This document shows, piece after piece, positions 46,950-58,576 of a DNA stretch of 64,000 bases (position 1 is the first letter of the stretch; every line of letters starts with the position of its first letter). Under the pieces are notes generated by a model that did not search any database, had not been told where the DNA came from, and saw only the letters and a program-made list of their open reading frames with translations. The stretch comes from Colletotrichum lupini (taxonomy: Eukaryota; Ascomycota; Sordariomycetes; Glomerellales; Glomerellaceae), in contig NC_064672.1 in assembly GCF_023278565.1 (NCBI RefSeq), positions 682,001 to 746,000 on the forward strand. Direction: 5' to 3'. The position numbers and the translations under genes are program-made.

Positions 46950-49485
46950 ATGAACGTCAACTTCGATACGAGTGGAGGCGACGCCCTCTTGGACCTCTCC
47001 TCCTTCGACCAGCGGGACCGGTTTTCCTATGCCTCGCAAATCCCCTCATCCCAGAACAGCCCCCAGAGCGTCACCAACATGCCCGCTCAGAGGATCTGGC
47101 CCATTCCCTTGGATATGACCTCCAATGTCGCAGCCTCGAGTCCTCCCGAGGACCAACAAGCCCACTCGCCTTCACATAGCTCCTCACCTTTGAGCCAGCA
47201 CTCGCATCATTCACCATATCAACAACCCGTCAACTCATTGACCGACTGGGCCTTGCAACAACATCAACATCAGCAACAACAGGCCCCTCATGGATTGCCC
47301 GATTACTCCCAATATGTCTCCGACGCCTACATGCCCGTAACATACAACCCATACGCCCCGGGCTTCCAGACAAATCCCATCGACTTTCTCCCCGCCACGA
47401 CCCAGGCGCTGCAGGCCGCAAACTTTCAACTCGCATCCGCCTTCAACACGATGCCCCCCATGGACGACACTGTTCCGGCTATGAATTGGAGCTTGGGAAT
47501 GGAGAGCTGGCACGATATTCAAGCCGCTGCCTCAGCGTTGCAAATCGACGGTCTGTCACATAGCATCGGCAGCAATTCGCCCACGGGTACCTTCCTCGAG
47601 GTCCTGTCCCTGCCGAGCACTGGCAACGGAGAGGGGTGGTCAATGGTCGTTGAGCAAGGTTCTGGGGCAGGATTCGACCACTTCCAACAGGCACAGCCCA
47701 ATGCGGCAATCTTCAACCCCAGCCAGACACTTCACTTAAGAACCAACTCGGACTCGTCGGACGGCGCCAATTCATTTGAACTCGGCAGCTATGAGGAGAT
47801 TGCTCCCTTCCCCATCTCTCCCTTCTCCCCCGAGTCTGATGGATACGTCGATGCCGGATCTCACCGCAATTGCTTCGGAGAAAACCACAACCACGCTCAT
47901 ACTCACAGCCACGCTCATGCACACACTCACACTCACGCCCACGTTCACAACCACGACACAGTCAGCCCTGCAGCTGCTGTTGCTCCCATGCCCATCAAGA
48001 CGACCACTCCGACCCGGCCAACTCCCGCCAGCGGCTCCGGCGCCACGTCTCCCCCAATTCTCACCACCGCCCGGAGAAACTCGGGCCAGAGGCGCAGCCC
48101 CGTCACCGGCAAGGCTACCAAGGCCGTCATTCGCCGCACTTCAACCGGCAAGAAGGATGGCACTGAGGTCAAGAAGGTTGGCCGCAGAAAGGGTCCTCTC
48201 CTGCCCGAGCAGCGCAAGCAGGCCAGTGAGATTAGAAAGCTTCGTGCCTGCCTGCGTTGCAAGTTCTTGAAGAAGACCTGTGACAAGGGTGAGCCTTGTG
48301 CTGGTTGCCAGCCGTCTCACGCCCGCCTGTGGCAGGTTCCTTGCACTCGTATTGACATCAAGGATATCGGCTACTTCATGAAGGACTGGAAGGCCGACTA
48401 TGAGCGCCACCTTGGACGTGGTGTCTCGGTCTACAATGTCAAGGGCTTCGCTCAGAACGAGACCGTCATGTGGATCACTCACGGCTACGGCTTTGCCCTC
48501 CCCGTCTACGTCCGCGAGGTCTACGTCGCCGATGAGAGCTGCTTCCAGGTCGACTGGGTTGAGTCCTGCTTGACCGATCAGGAGCCCATCGACTTTGACA
48601 TCCGCACCGAGAGACTCGATGTCGGTGCCAAGGGCGTTTCCGTTGAGGCTCTGTCCGACTATCTTGACAAGCACATTGATGGAGGCTTTGAGGATTTCAT
48701 CGAGGATCACTTCGAGGGCACTCCCTTCATCACCGAGATCCTCAAGACTGCTCACCGCTACTACGTCAAGGAGCGTATGCCCGTCATCCGTAAGGCTCTG
48801 AAGCTCGTCCTTGCCTACAACCTCACCCTGCACATCACCATGGTCGAGAGCCAAGGCGAGGATGTTCAGCTTGATGGCCAGATTGATGATGAGGACTCCA
48901 AGTACTACGGCAAGACCGTTGCCCCCGTCATGATCAACTTCCAGATCAAATGTGCCATGGCCGACATGTGGCGTGAGCTCCAGAAGGAGATTCTCGAGGA
49001 GCTGTCTGCCCTGTACTCCAGTGTCTACAGCGGCGAGCGTCTCAAGAACTGGCCCACCATCTTCATGCTGGCTTCCATTCTCCTCGCTGTTTGGGAGGAG
49101 ATGCAGTTCGACTGCCACTACCGTGTTCCCGACCCGGCCGCCGTCAACAAGTTCTGCAATGACATGGAGACCACTCCTGTCGGTGTCATTGTTGGCCTCT
49201 TCCACGCCATCTCCCAGAAGCTCCCTGCCTTTATGGACTGGGACACCGCCAAGCACGGCCACCTCCTGAACAACAACGTCGCTGTCTGCGAGGCCATGAC
49301 CGAAGTCCGTCAGCATGTCATCAAGCACGGTAAGTTCCATTCATTCTGGCCATTGTATCTGCAGACCACTAATAGTCCAAACAGAGGCATACTTGCGTAC
49401 TCGCCCCGACGCCAGCTTTGACCGCAACGACTTTGACTGCTTGTCGAACAAGTTCTTGTCAAAGCTCGTTATCCGCGCCAACTGA
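46950..49485 (+). CDS. Zn2Cys6-like transcription regulator with His-rich tract
   Basis: Exon 1 is 46950-49329 and exon 2 is 49385-49485 (55-nt intron, GTAAGT...AACAG), giving 826 residues. Residues 1-300 are Gln/Ser/Pro-rich, like an activation region. Residues 313-335 alternate His with another residue (12 His). A basic stretch (VGRRKGPLLPEQRKQ) precedes the cysteine cluster C434-x2-C437-x6-C444-x5-C450-x2-C453-x11-C465, which resembles a Gal4-type binuclear zinc cluster but has a longer last spacing. About 360 residues of conserved-looking helical sequence follow (for example YFMKDWKADYERH, NFQIKCAMADMWREL), probably regulatory. It should act in the nucleus; target genes are unknown. The frame stays open for 294 codons upstream of this ATG, but that part is C/T-rich leader-like DNA. 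The start at 46950 (CAACATGAAC) gives a sensible N-terminus. Confidence 0.85.
47886..47954 (+). repeat. Coding repeat: alternating His codons
   Basis: CAC/CAT codons alternate with Ala, Thr, Asn, Ser or Val codons (residues 313-335 of the regulator). The DNA is a degenerate CACACTCACACTCAC-type repeat, so length variation between strains is plausible. Confidence 0.85.
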
Positions 49486-52400
49486 TTGTCCTCTACTGTG
49501 CTATTATTATTGCTGCCATTTACTTTTCCTTCTTGAGATTATGATTTTTTTTTTGAAAAGCCCCTGGGTGGGCAAATCTTGTTGGCATCTCTTTTGTTAT
49601 TTCGAGTCACAGCGACGGCGTTGAACGAGACACCACACACACACACCACAAGATCTCTACCCCACCTCTTCACTTCACTTCTTTTCGGCTGGTCACCTCC
49701 CCACCACGACGATTCATCGCGATGTGTTACAACCTTTTATCATGATTCAAATTACGAATGTATGACTCGAAGCTTAACGGGGTTGGTGGTCTGGAGTCGA
49801 GCGCAGGCGAGAAGGGCTGCGCTGCGGCAAAGAGAGACGCGACATGCGCCAGGGACGTTCACGGAGACGATCATGCCGGCACGACATGCAAATGACAGAG
49901 CATAGCAAGCATAGACGATTATGATATGCATTGGAATTTTTGGGCGTTGGAAGGGCCCTTTTGCAAAAAAAGAAAAAAACCTTCACACAGAGAACTGGAG
50001 AGGCACAATTGGCCGATATCGGCATTTTACGCTGTTGTAGTTAACTTGGGTCAAAATCGATATATCGAGATTGTTTGTTTCGCGCCCTTCATACAATGAG
50101 TTACTATGCACTTTGTCCAGCCCGTGTCCCAGATGTGAAGCTTTTGTCCCAAGTGAGATGCATGTACGCCGGTACGGATACCTTGAGAGGTCAATGAGAT
50201 AAGGCAGGGAAATATGAGTGTCAGATGAGACAGAATGCAAGCCTCGGCGTGCAGCCCACAACGTGGTGAACCACACTAGATTAGAGCAACGTGATCTAGT
50301 CAGTCTGGGGAACGAACCTCTGCGGGCTTAAAGCAGGGTCAATGAGGGGAAGAAGGGCCTTATCGCAGCAAATGGGGATGGGGGACAACACCCTTAGGCC
50401 TCTGGTTCGATTTCGCCCAAACCAATGAGAAGAGTGGCTGGAGGGGCAAGGATGCTTATGGTGGTGGTGTTTGTGCTGCAGAAGAAAAGTGCATCCAACG
50501 TGGTCGGGTTGTAGTTGTACCATTGTCTCCCAGGTATTGACGGGGGCGGTGCTGGGCGCGGGGTGTGTAGGTGTGTCTCGCTCGTGTGGGCGAAACGTCG
50601 CCTTTTGGCCCCTTGGGAGGAAAGCGCGTGAACAGATGTCGCGATAAGGCCCGAGCGACGAGCGAGCAAAGACCGATGTCGCCATCGCTTCATTCCTCGG
50701 CTGACGAAAGCGTCGCTTCGGAAGAGAATACGGAGGTTCGCATTCTTCTAATTATGCTGAAGACAACTTTTTCAATGAGTTGGTTGTCTGTCTGGAGACG
50801 CCGAACTGGGATCCGTATGATTTTTCTCGTCTTTGGCTGAAGTATTGGTAAACTGTCTGTTTGTCTGTCTGCCTCGGGCGGTGGTTCGTAAAATCAGGGT
50901 TCGGGAGAGGTTGGGGGTGCAGTGGCCTTTGGGATGACGTCGGCTCATTTCACCTGCCACCCCGGTCTCGCCGGTCCTTCTCCGCACTTTAGTGTTTGGC
51001 CGTGTTATGTTGGGTGAGGATTGAGGAGTGGCCGGCGACATTCAACAACTCGCCGGCCAAGTCGAAAGGAAGCCATCGTGGCGACTTGGGATGAGGTTGA
51101 GAAAAGCTTTGTATGGGGGCGACGGGATTAGCAAGCGAGCGATTCGGACGGGGCAAAGATTAACCAAGAGGCTCTGGAGGTGGCGATTCTCATGTTCGCT
51201 GCCGACTGCATTGCTTGAGGCCTCTAAGTCTGAGTGCGTGTTGAGTGGACGAGGACTCAAGTTGGGGTTGTTTCCTGGCCGCTACGGTCTGCCTATCCGG
51301 GTGGCGGGTGGGGCGCTTGTTTGTCAGTGACAGTCACAGCCGGTTCGGACTTGTTTCTGACCCTTTGTGCCTCTTTGCTCTTCGCTCTTTACGCTTGACT
51401 TTTGGCTGGCATCCGTGGAATCCGTCAAGCGCAGGTGAGACACGACGAATTCCAGTCATAGGTGTCAAACCGAAGCCAGCCTTGCCAGCCTGCTTGATTT
51501 CGATATGGGAAGTATCGAGTCTATCGGCAGCTAGCATCGTGGGCATTCCTCAGGATGCGCTCGGCGAAGTCTTCAGCCCCAGTGTCTGTCGTCGGCGGTG
51601 ACGATTGTTCCCGGTCGTGTTGGACGTGGTAAACAGAGGTGAAGTGAGGACGCCCGGGAAGAGGCGGAGTAGGTACAGGGATTGGCGGTGGGCCTCTTGC
51701 GACCCATCAGTTCATCAGTGACATTCTCGAGACGCTGCAGGAGACTAGCGGTATCGAGGTCGCGGGGGGTTTGCCTGTCCAAAATTCAGTCGTCTTGCAG
51801 CTTCACCAAAACTGAGGCAAAGATGTCGAAATCTTGTGGAAGCTGACACTCAGACGGGTATGCCAGATTAGATCGTACACCTCGCTGTCTTTTTGCGTGT
51901 GTTTTGACCTTGGGACTACTGCGCAGGGGCGGCATGAACGAGACCATCTGATCAAAGAAGCGGCGGCGACGAGTGGCCAACCTTCCAGCGCAAGTCGCAA
52001 CTGAGACATCAGGCACAGCACTCTGGGTTCCAGCCTTCCCAGGTTCGTGGTCAAGAAGCGTGCGATAAGGACCAAGGAAGAGGTTCTTCTACCTCTTTGA
52101 GAGTTGAGATTTGTGTGAGTCTGGAGGTAGATGTACGGATTTCCGAGAAAATGGCCCACCTGGTTCTGGAGGGTTCCGGCTTGCTCCTGCCTACTTTAGC
52201 GCCTTGTGGCACTTGCGCAGTTGCTGATGAATCATTCGCCATTCCCCCAGACAAGGCACTCAGAACTGAGAAAGAAGGCACTCAGTGCCACTAACTGCAT
52301 AACCTGCCCCACTTTCTCGCACCTGCGCCTCCAATCAGACCCCTCCTTCCCTGCCTTCCTTGCCTTCCGCGGCCAGTCAGTCACCAAGCACCCAGGAAGG

Positions 52401-52662
52401 CACCACCACCCAACTTGGCTCCAGGTCCTTCCTTCCTTCCCGCCTTCAGGCAGGCCGCATCTCTCTGACACCTTGGTTGCCTTTCGGTATTTAAGCCACT
52501 TCACCTCTTCATCCTTCTTCCCTCCTCCTTTCCCCCATCACATCCCCTACACAATACTTCCGCTCGACGAATCTCTCATCAGCGATCACTCGGTTACGAG
52601 CAACTACATTCAGTAATACCAAAGAGCAACACCACACATCAGAATTCAGCGAAGTTGCCATC
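49486..52662. other. Spacer, 3' flank and polyubiquitin promoter
   Basis: No gene was recognised. The last 350 bp contain CCTTCC/CCTTGCC-type pyrimidine tracts and then a leader immediately before the polyubiquitin start, as expected for a strongly expressed fungal promoter. Confidence 0.5.
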
Positions 52663-53697
<1,035 letters not shown>

Positions 53698-54255
53698 GCG
53701 ACGGGTCAGCGATGGGGAAGTTGCCTTGTACGAGGCATGGCGTTAATGGATTACGATTACGGCGGGACAATGGTTCTGAATGATATCTTCACATATTCCT
53801 AGAAGTTAGCTAGGCACTCATACGCTCATGAAAGCGTCAATACTAGACTCTATTGAAGTCTCAAACACTTTGCATTGCTGTACCGTGATATTTCTGTTTA
53901 ATTTCTTGTTGCGATGCGAATGTCACTGTCTGGAGGTTGACCCATCTATCGCTTATCAGTGACGTACCTGATGGAACGAGGTCCGTAACCGGTGGGGCTG
54001 TGGAGTGCACGCTCCTAAAGCTCCTCGAAACTCGCACCTAAATGATTGAAATCTTCCCCACAACATAATTATCCTGCCCGATTCCGTGAGTTGCGCCGCG
54101 ACATGAACAGCCCGTGGAAGTCCTGGAAACACTTGGAAACTCGCGTTCTTTTGCCTCCATAGTTTGGGGGGTCTTTTACACCAGCCACGCAGCATTTGAG
54201 TCTCTCAAAGTCAACCAGCATCGTCTCACGGCAGCCTGCGAGGCTGAGAAGGGCT
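53698..54255. other. Spacer between polyubiquitin and the ETP1-like gene
   Basis: 3' flank of UBI4 and upstream region of the next gene. No coding sequence was seen. Confidence 0.5.
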
Positions 54256-56477
54256 ATGCGGACCTTCTTCTACCACCTCAAGTTCGAGCTCTATCCCACT
54301 TCAAGCCCCGCACTCGCCGACACCAACGTCGTCAAAGGGAAACAGCAGGAAGAAGCCCTCAGTAAAGACGTGTGGCTTCCGCCGAAAGGCGCCAACATCT
54401 TCGCTGAACTTCCCGCGCATTCCAGGAAAAGTTCGAAGAGGCCGAGTACGAGCTTCCGACCGCAGACTTCACCACTACAACCCTTCGAACCACCCTACCC
54501 CGCCGATACCTATCGATCGAGCACACACCGAGCGCCAGAAACTACTTCGAACCCGAACCTCATCGACTGCGGACCTTCCAGAGCTCCGGCCAAGGAAGAT
54601 AGTGGCAGTAACATCGAGAGGATAACCGAGAGGCAGTGGAGAGCTCGTACGCAGAGCTTCCCTCCCCCGCCCTCTTCGGCAGCGATCCGACCAGAGACGG
54701 CAGTCAAGGACTGGCGCTTTGGTCAAGTCAGCATCGAGAGCATCGACATCGAGTCAGAAAGCGACGAGAATACAGATCAAATGGCGGCTGAGGCAACAAG
54801 CTCTGGGGCAGACCTTGGCGTTGGTCCAACATTTGGTGGCGCTGGAATCTCCACGAAGGCAAAATATGTCCCTCTCGACACAAAGAGTACGGAAGTAGGC
54901 TGGGGAGTAGTACATTTTTACCGCGACGAGGAGGGAACACCTTCCTTGGGACTGCCGTCTTCAGAGGGAGACGACGTCGAGGCAGAGGACTGCACAACGC
55001 TTTGCATACCTGCAGTTCCAAGTTACCTGAGCCCGGGCGACTTCATCGGCTATGTCGGGGAGAAATGGAGGAATGACATCAGTCACTGGCGAATGGTCAT
55101 GACTGCTAGGATGAACCGGTATTTAGTGCTCCTCAAGTTTGGAAACAGCGAGAAGGCAAGGGCGTGGCAGAGGGAGTTTGACGGAAAGGTCTTCAACAGT
55201 ATGGAGGTGAGTAGTCAACTGCAAGCCCTGACGCGGCCGTGCAACTGACTCTTCTGCAGGCGCAAGTTTGCCATGTTGTCTTCGTTAAATCCATCACCTT
55301 TGAGACGCCGACTCGAGAAAACAGGACATTTCCCGACCTTAATCACGACCCCTTCACGCCTTCCTCTTCTTCCGTCGTCGCCTCCAGCAGTCTCAGGCCT
55401 TTCCCTCCGCCGACCCCGAATCTTATCGAACTACCTACTTGCCCCGTGTGCCTCGAGCGCATGGACGATACGACAGGTCTAATGACGATTCCTTGCCAGC
55501 ACGTCTTTCACTGTACCTGCCTGCAAAATTGGAAAGGCTCAGGATGTCCGGTCTGCCGACACACGAATCCCGAAACCACATACGATCCATCAAACCCATA
55601 TACACAACCATTTGGCTCTTCCGTGTCGAATCTGTGCAGCGTTTGCGATTCCACCGATGACCTATGGATCTGCCTGATCTGCGGAAATGTCGGCTGTGGT
55701 CGATATAAGGGCGGCCATGCTAAGGACCACTGGAAAGAGACGGCGCATAGCTTCTCTCTGGAGCTAGAGACACAGCATGTATGGGATTACGCTGGGGATA
55801 CGTGGGTACATCGTTTGATCCGTGATAAGGGCGACGGTAAGGTCGTGGAGCTCCCAGGCAGCAACGGACATCACCACGGGCCGGAAGGCGGTTATGAAGA
55901 TACTGTTCCCCGTGCGAAGCTGGACAATATTGGCTTGGAATACACTCATCTCCTGACCAGTCAGCTCGAGTCACAGCGAGTCTACTTTGAGGAGATGATC
56001 AGCAAAGTGGCAGACAAGGCCTCAAAAGCAGCAGCGATAGCCGAGTCTGCATCGGCACAAGCTACCACTGCTCTAGAAGAGAATGCCACCCTCAAGACGG
56101 AGCTCACACGCCTCCAAACGCAAGTCATACCACAACTCGAGCGGGACGCAGAGCGCGACCGAGCAAAGGCCACCAAGGCCCAGGAACTCGCCCGCAACAT
56201 GGGTAAAGCTCTCCAGGAGGAGAAGCAAGTCACACAGGGGCTCATGAAGCGCGTGGAACACAACAAAGCCGAGCTCGAAGCCCTGAAGAAGAGCGAGGCG
56301 TCTTACAAGGAGCAGGTGGCAGAGCTGCAGGAGATGAACAGAGATTTGTCCATGTTTATATCGGGACAAGAAAAGTTGCAGCAGATGGAGAAGGCGGGCG
56401 AGATCGAGGCTGGTGAAATCGCGGAAGGGAGCGCCAGCGTTCCTGAGAAGAAGGGGAAGCGGAGGGCGAAGAAGTAA
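54256..56477 (+). CDS. ETP1: BRAP2/ETP1-type RING and ZnF-UBP protein
   Basis: A putative E3 ubiquitin ligase of the BRAP/IMP family, which in yeast (Etp1) affects ethanol tolerance and nutrient-sensor turnover. Exon 1 is 54256-55206 and exon 2 is 55260-56477, with a 53-nt intron (GTGAGT, GCAACTGACT, TGCAG). The protein is 722 residues. Domains in order: a Ser/Pro-rich N-terminal region starting MRTFFYHLKFEL; the BRAP2 RRM-like domain (CIPAVPSYLSPGDFIGYVG to QVCHVVFVKSITFE, about residues 255-335); a RING-H2 finger (CPVC...CQHVFHCTC...CPVC, about 378-416); a ubiquitin-binding ZnF-UBP (CSVC...CLICGNVGCGRY, about 443-501); a long coiled coil (about 560-680); and a basic KKGKRRAKK end. Zinc ligands appear intact in both fingers. 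The start was chosen at the first in-frame ATG; the frame is open slightly further upstream but lacks another ATG. Confidence 0.93.
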
Positions 56478-57595
56478 AGCCTGCTTAATGGTGTTTCTTG
56501 GATTTGGCGTTCACAGGAGGGCGGCGGTTTGGCATCTCACGGTGCATGGATACAGTGATACCTATCTAGTACTAAAGCGGGCAGTTTTTACATTGTTTTC
56601 CCGTTTCTCACGATTAGTGTGCTGTTGCTTTCGTTCCCACTGATCCAGGCCTGTGATGTCAGGTCATACTTGCACGTCTCTCAGGCATCCAGGGATGACG
56701 TCTTGCTTTCGTATCGTCAAGGACAAGATGGCGCCTAGCATTCGAGACTTTGCAGCCGGATGATTAATCTGCCTGCTCTTTTCGTCAGTCAAGGCTGTTT
56801 CTACATAGTTCAAGCAGCGAATTTTGGACTACGGTATGTACGGGATGAATCACTAAAGCTGAGTCGATGGCTTGTCTGTCCATCTGTATCCGGGCCTCAC
56901 CAATAAGACTCTGCAGGTCAAACTCAACGGCTTCTTGATATCTTGTTAGGTGTAGATTGAGATCAAAGTCTATGTTCTCACGATGAAGGGAGACTGTGGT
57001 ATGTGTAGCAAGAGCCAGGGGCTCGATTCATTTGACCATTGGGCCAGGTCGAGTAAATAGACATGTGAAACCATTGAACAGTGGCGATCCCAATGAATTG
57101 TGCACGGCGGCCTACAGCTCACTACAGCGCAAGTAACGATGAGCTCCATTGCGTGAGATTCTGACCCAGAAATAATGTGACGACTAACAGTTGGAGTGGA
57201 ATTAGGTTCCTCCTTGGGTGGCTGAAATTCTGATCTAGTTTGTTATACATACTCAGATAATTACCATTTACTGCGGTTTCCATTGCCGTACTGAAATATA
57301 ATGACTATGTGGAGAAATTACACAATACTATGTAATATCTTGAGATTCTTACATGGGAGGGGGCAACAGATTCAAACCAAAAAGTTGGAGGCTTCCTGAT
57401 GCCCCACTAATCCAACGGCCCCGTCCCCGCAACGGAGAGCTCTGACCACACCCGGCAACTCCACCGCCCGCAAATCCCTACCCCACCATGGGAAACCCCT
57501 CGATGCTCACACTGGAAGGGACGCTTCTTCGCGACAAGAAGCTCCAAAGCTCCAACATCAATCATCACCACCCGCAGTCAAACCACCACCACACA
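56478..57595. other. Spacer upstream of VPS25
   Basis: AT-richer in the middle (57100-57350). An in-frame upstream ATG at 57488 would extend VPS25 by 36 residues, otherwise no coding signal was seen. Confidence 0.5.
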
Positions 57596-58335
57596 ATGGC
57601 GGCAACGACAGCCTCCCCATTCCCCTTCCCCAGGGAATACTCCTTCCCCCCCTTCTTCACCCGCCAAACAAACCTAACAACCCACCACGCCCAACTCGTC
57701 AAATGGTCCGACCTAATCCTCTCCTACTGCCGCCACCACCGCCTCTTCAAGCTCTCCCTCGGCGCCGCCATCCCCTCCGCCTCCTCCTCCGCCCTCCCGC
57801 ACGCCCTCCCGAACCACAACGAGTCCTCTCCCCTAAACGAACCGACAACCTTCTCCCCCGCGACCGCAACATCCTCCGCCGCCGGCGCGCCAGAGGAGCT
57901 CTTCCACAACAAGACGCTCAACAAGCGCCTCAGCCTGGCCGACGCGCGCGAGGTCCTCGAGTTCATGCGCAAGAACGGCCGCGCAGAACCTTTACCGGCC
58001 AGAACCGACGTCTTTTGGGTCTACTGGCGCACGCCCGACGAGTGGGCCGCCGCGATCGAGGGGTGGATCGACGAGACGGCGCAAAAGGGCGTCGTGCTGA
58101 CGCTGTATGAGCTTACAGAGGGCGAGAGTACCAGGGGCACAGGTGGGCACAAACAACTTCTCTTCTCTCTCGCAATGCGATGATTGGACCCGTGAGCTGA
58201 GAACGATTCCATGTGCGTACAGACTTCCACGGCCTCGATCCGGATCTTCTGTCCAAAGCGCTACAAATCCTGGTAAAGCGCGGCAAGGCCCAGATCTTTG
58301 GACAAGAGGACTCGCAGGGTGTAAAGTTCTTTTGA
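57596..58335 (+). CDS. VPS25: ESCRT-II subunit Vps25
   Basis: Vps25 is the two-copy arm of the ESCRT-II complex, which drives sorting of ubiquitinated membrane cargo into multivesicular bodies and recruits ESCRT-III (Vps20). Exon 1 is 57596-58142 and exon 2 is 58223-58335, with an 80-nt intron. The product is 219 residues, slightly longer than the yeast protein because of a Ser/Ala/Pro loop (residues about 55-95). Two winged-helix domains are visible. The first contains FPREYSFPPFFTRQTN, the PPxF-type motif that binds Vps22/Vps36. The second contains VFWVYWRTPDEWAAAIEGWI and ends QILVKRGKAQIFGQEDSQGVKFF. The start at 57596 (MAATTASPFPFPREY) gives the usual family N-terminus; the upstream ATG at 57488 adds a His-rich stretch unlike the family. 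Confidence 0.93.
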
Positions 58336-58576
58336 TCTCGCTCTCTCTTCTACCTCTTCATGATGATATAACACGACGAGACATTGGCCTCCTTGTTTTG
58401 CGAATCTCTAACTAGACATACCACGTTGACACATTATTCCTCGAGCCGGGTCGTAAACAAACACCAAGTCCCAAGGTCTTCACCCGAAAGCAGCACAACT
58501 CCATGCCATCCCATGTATACATGTACAATCCAAAGTTACCAACTACCTTTAGCCATCAAGCTGAGCGAAACGAACA

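Noticed and set aside
48141..49340. 399-codon open frame antisense to the regulator
   Set aside because: It is a shadow of C-biased third positions in the sense gene and shows no domain.
50341..50420. Possible tRNA (GGTTCGATTTC and CTTAGGCC motifs)
   Set aside because: The B-box lacks the final C and no cloverleaf arms could be paired.
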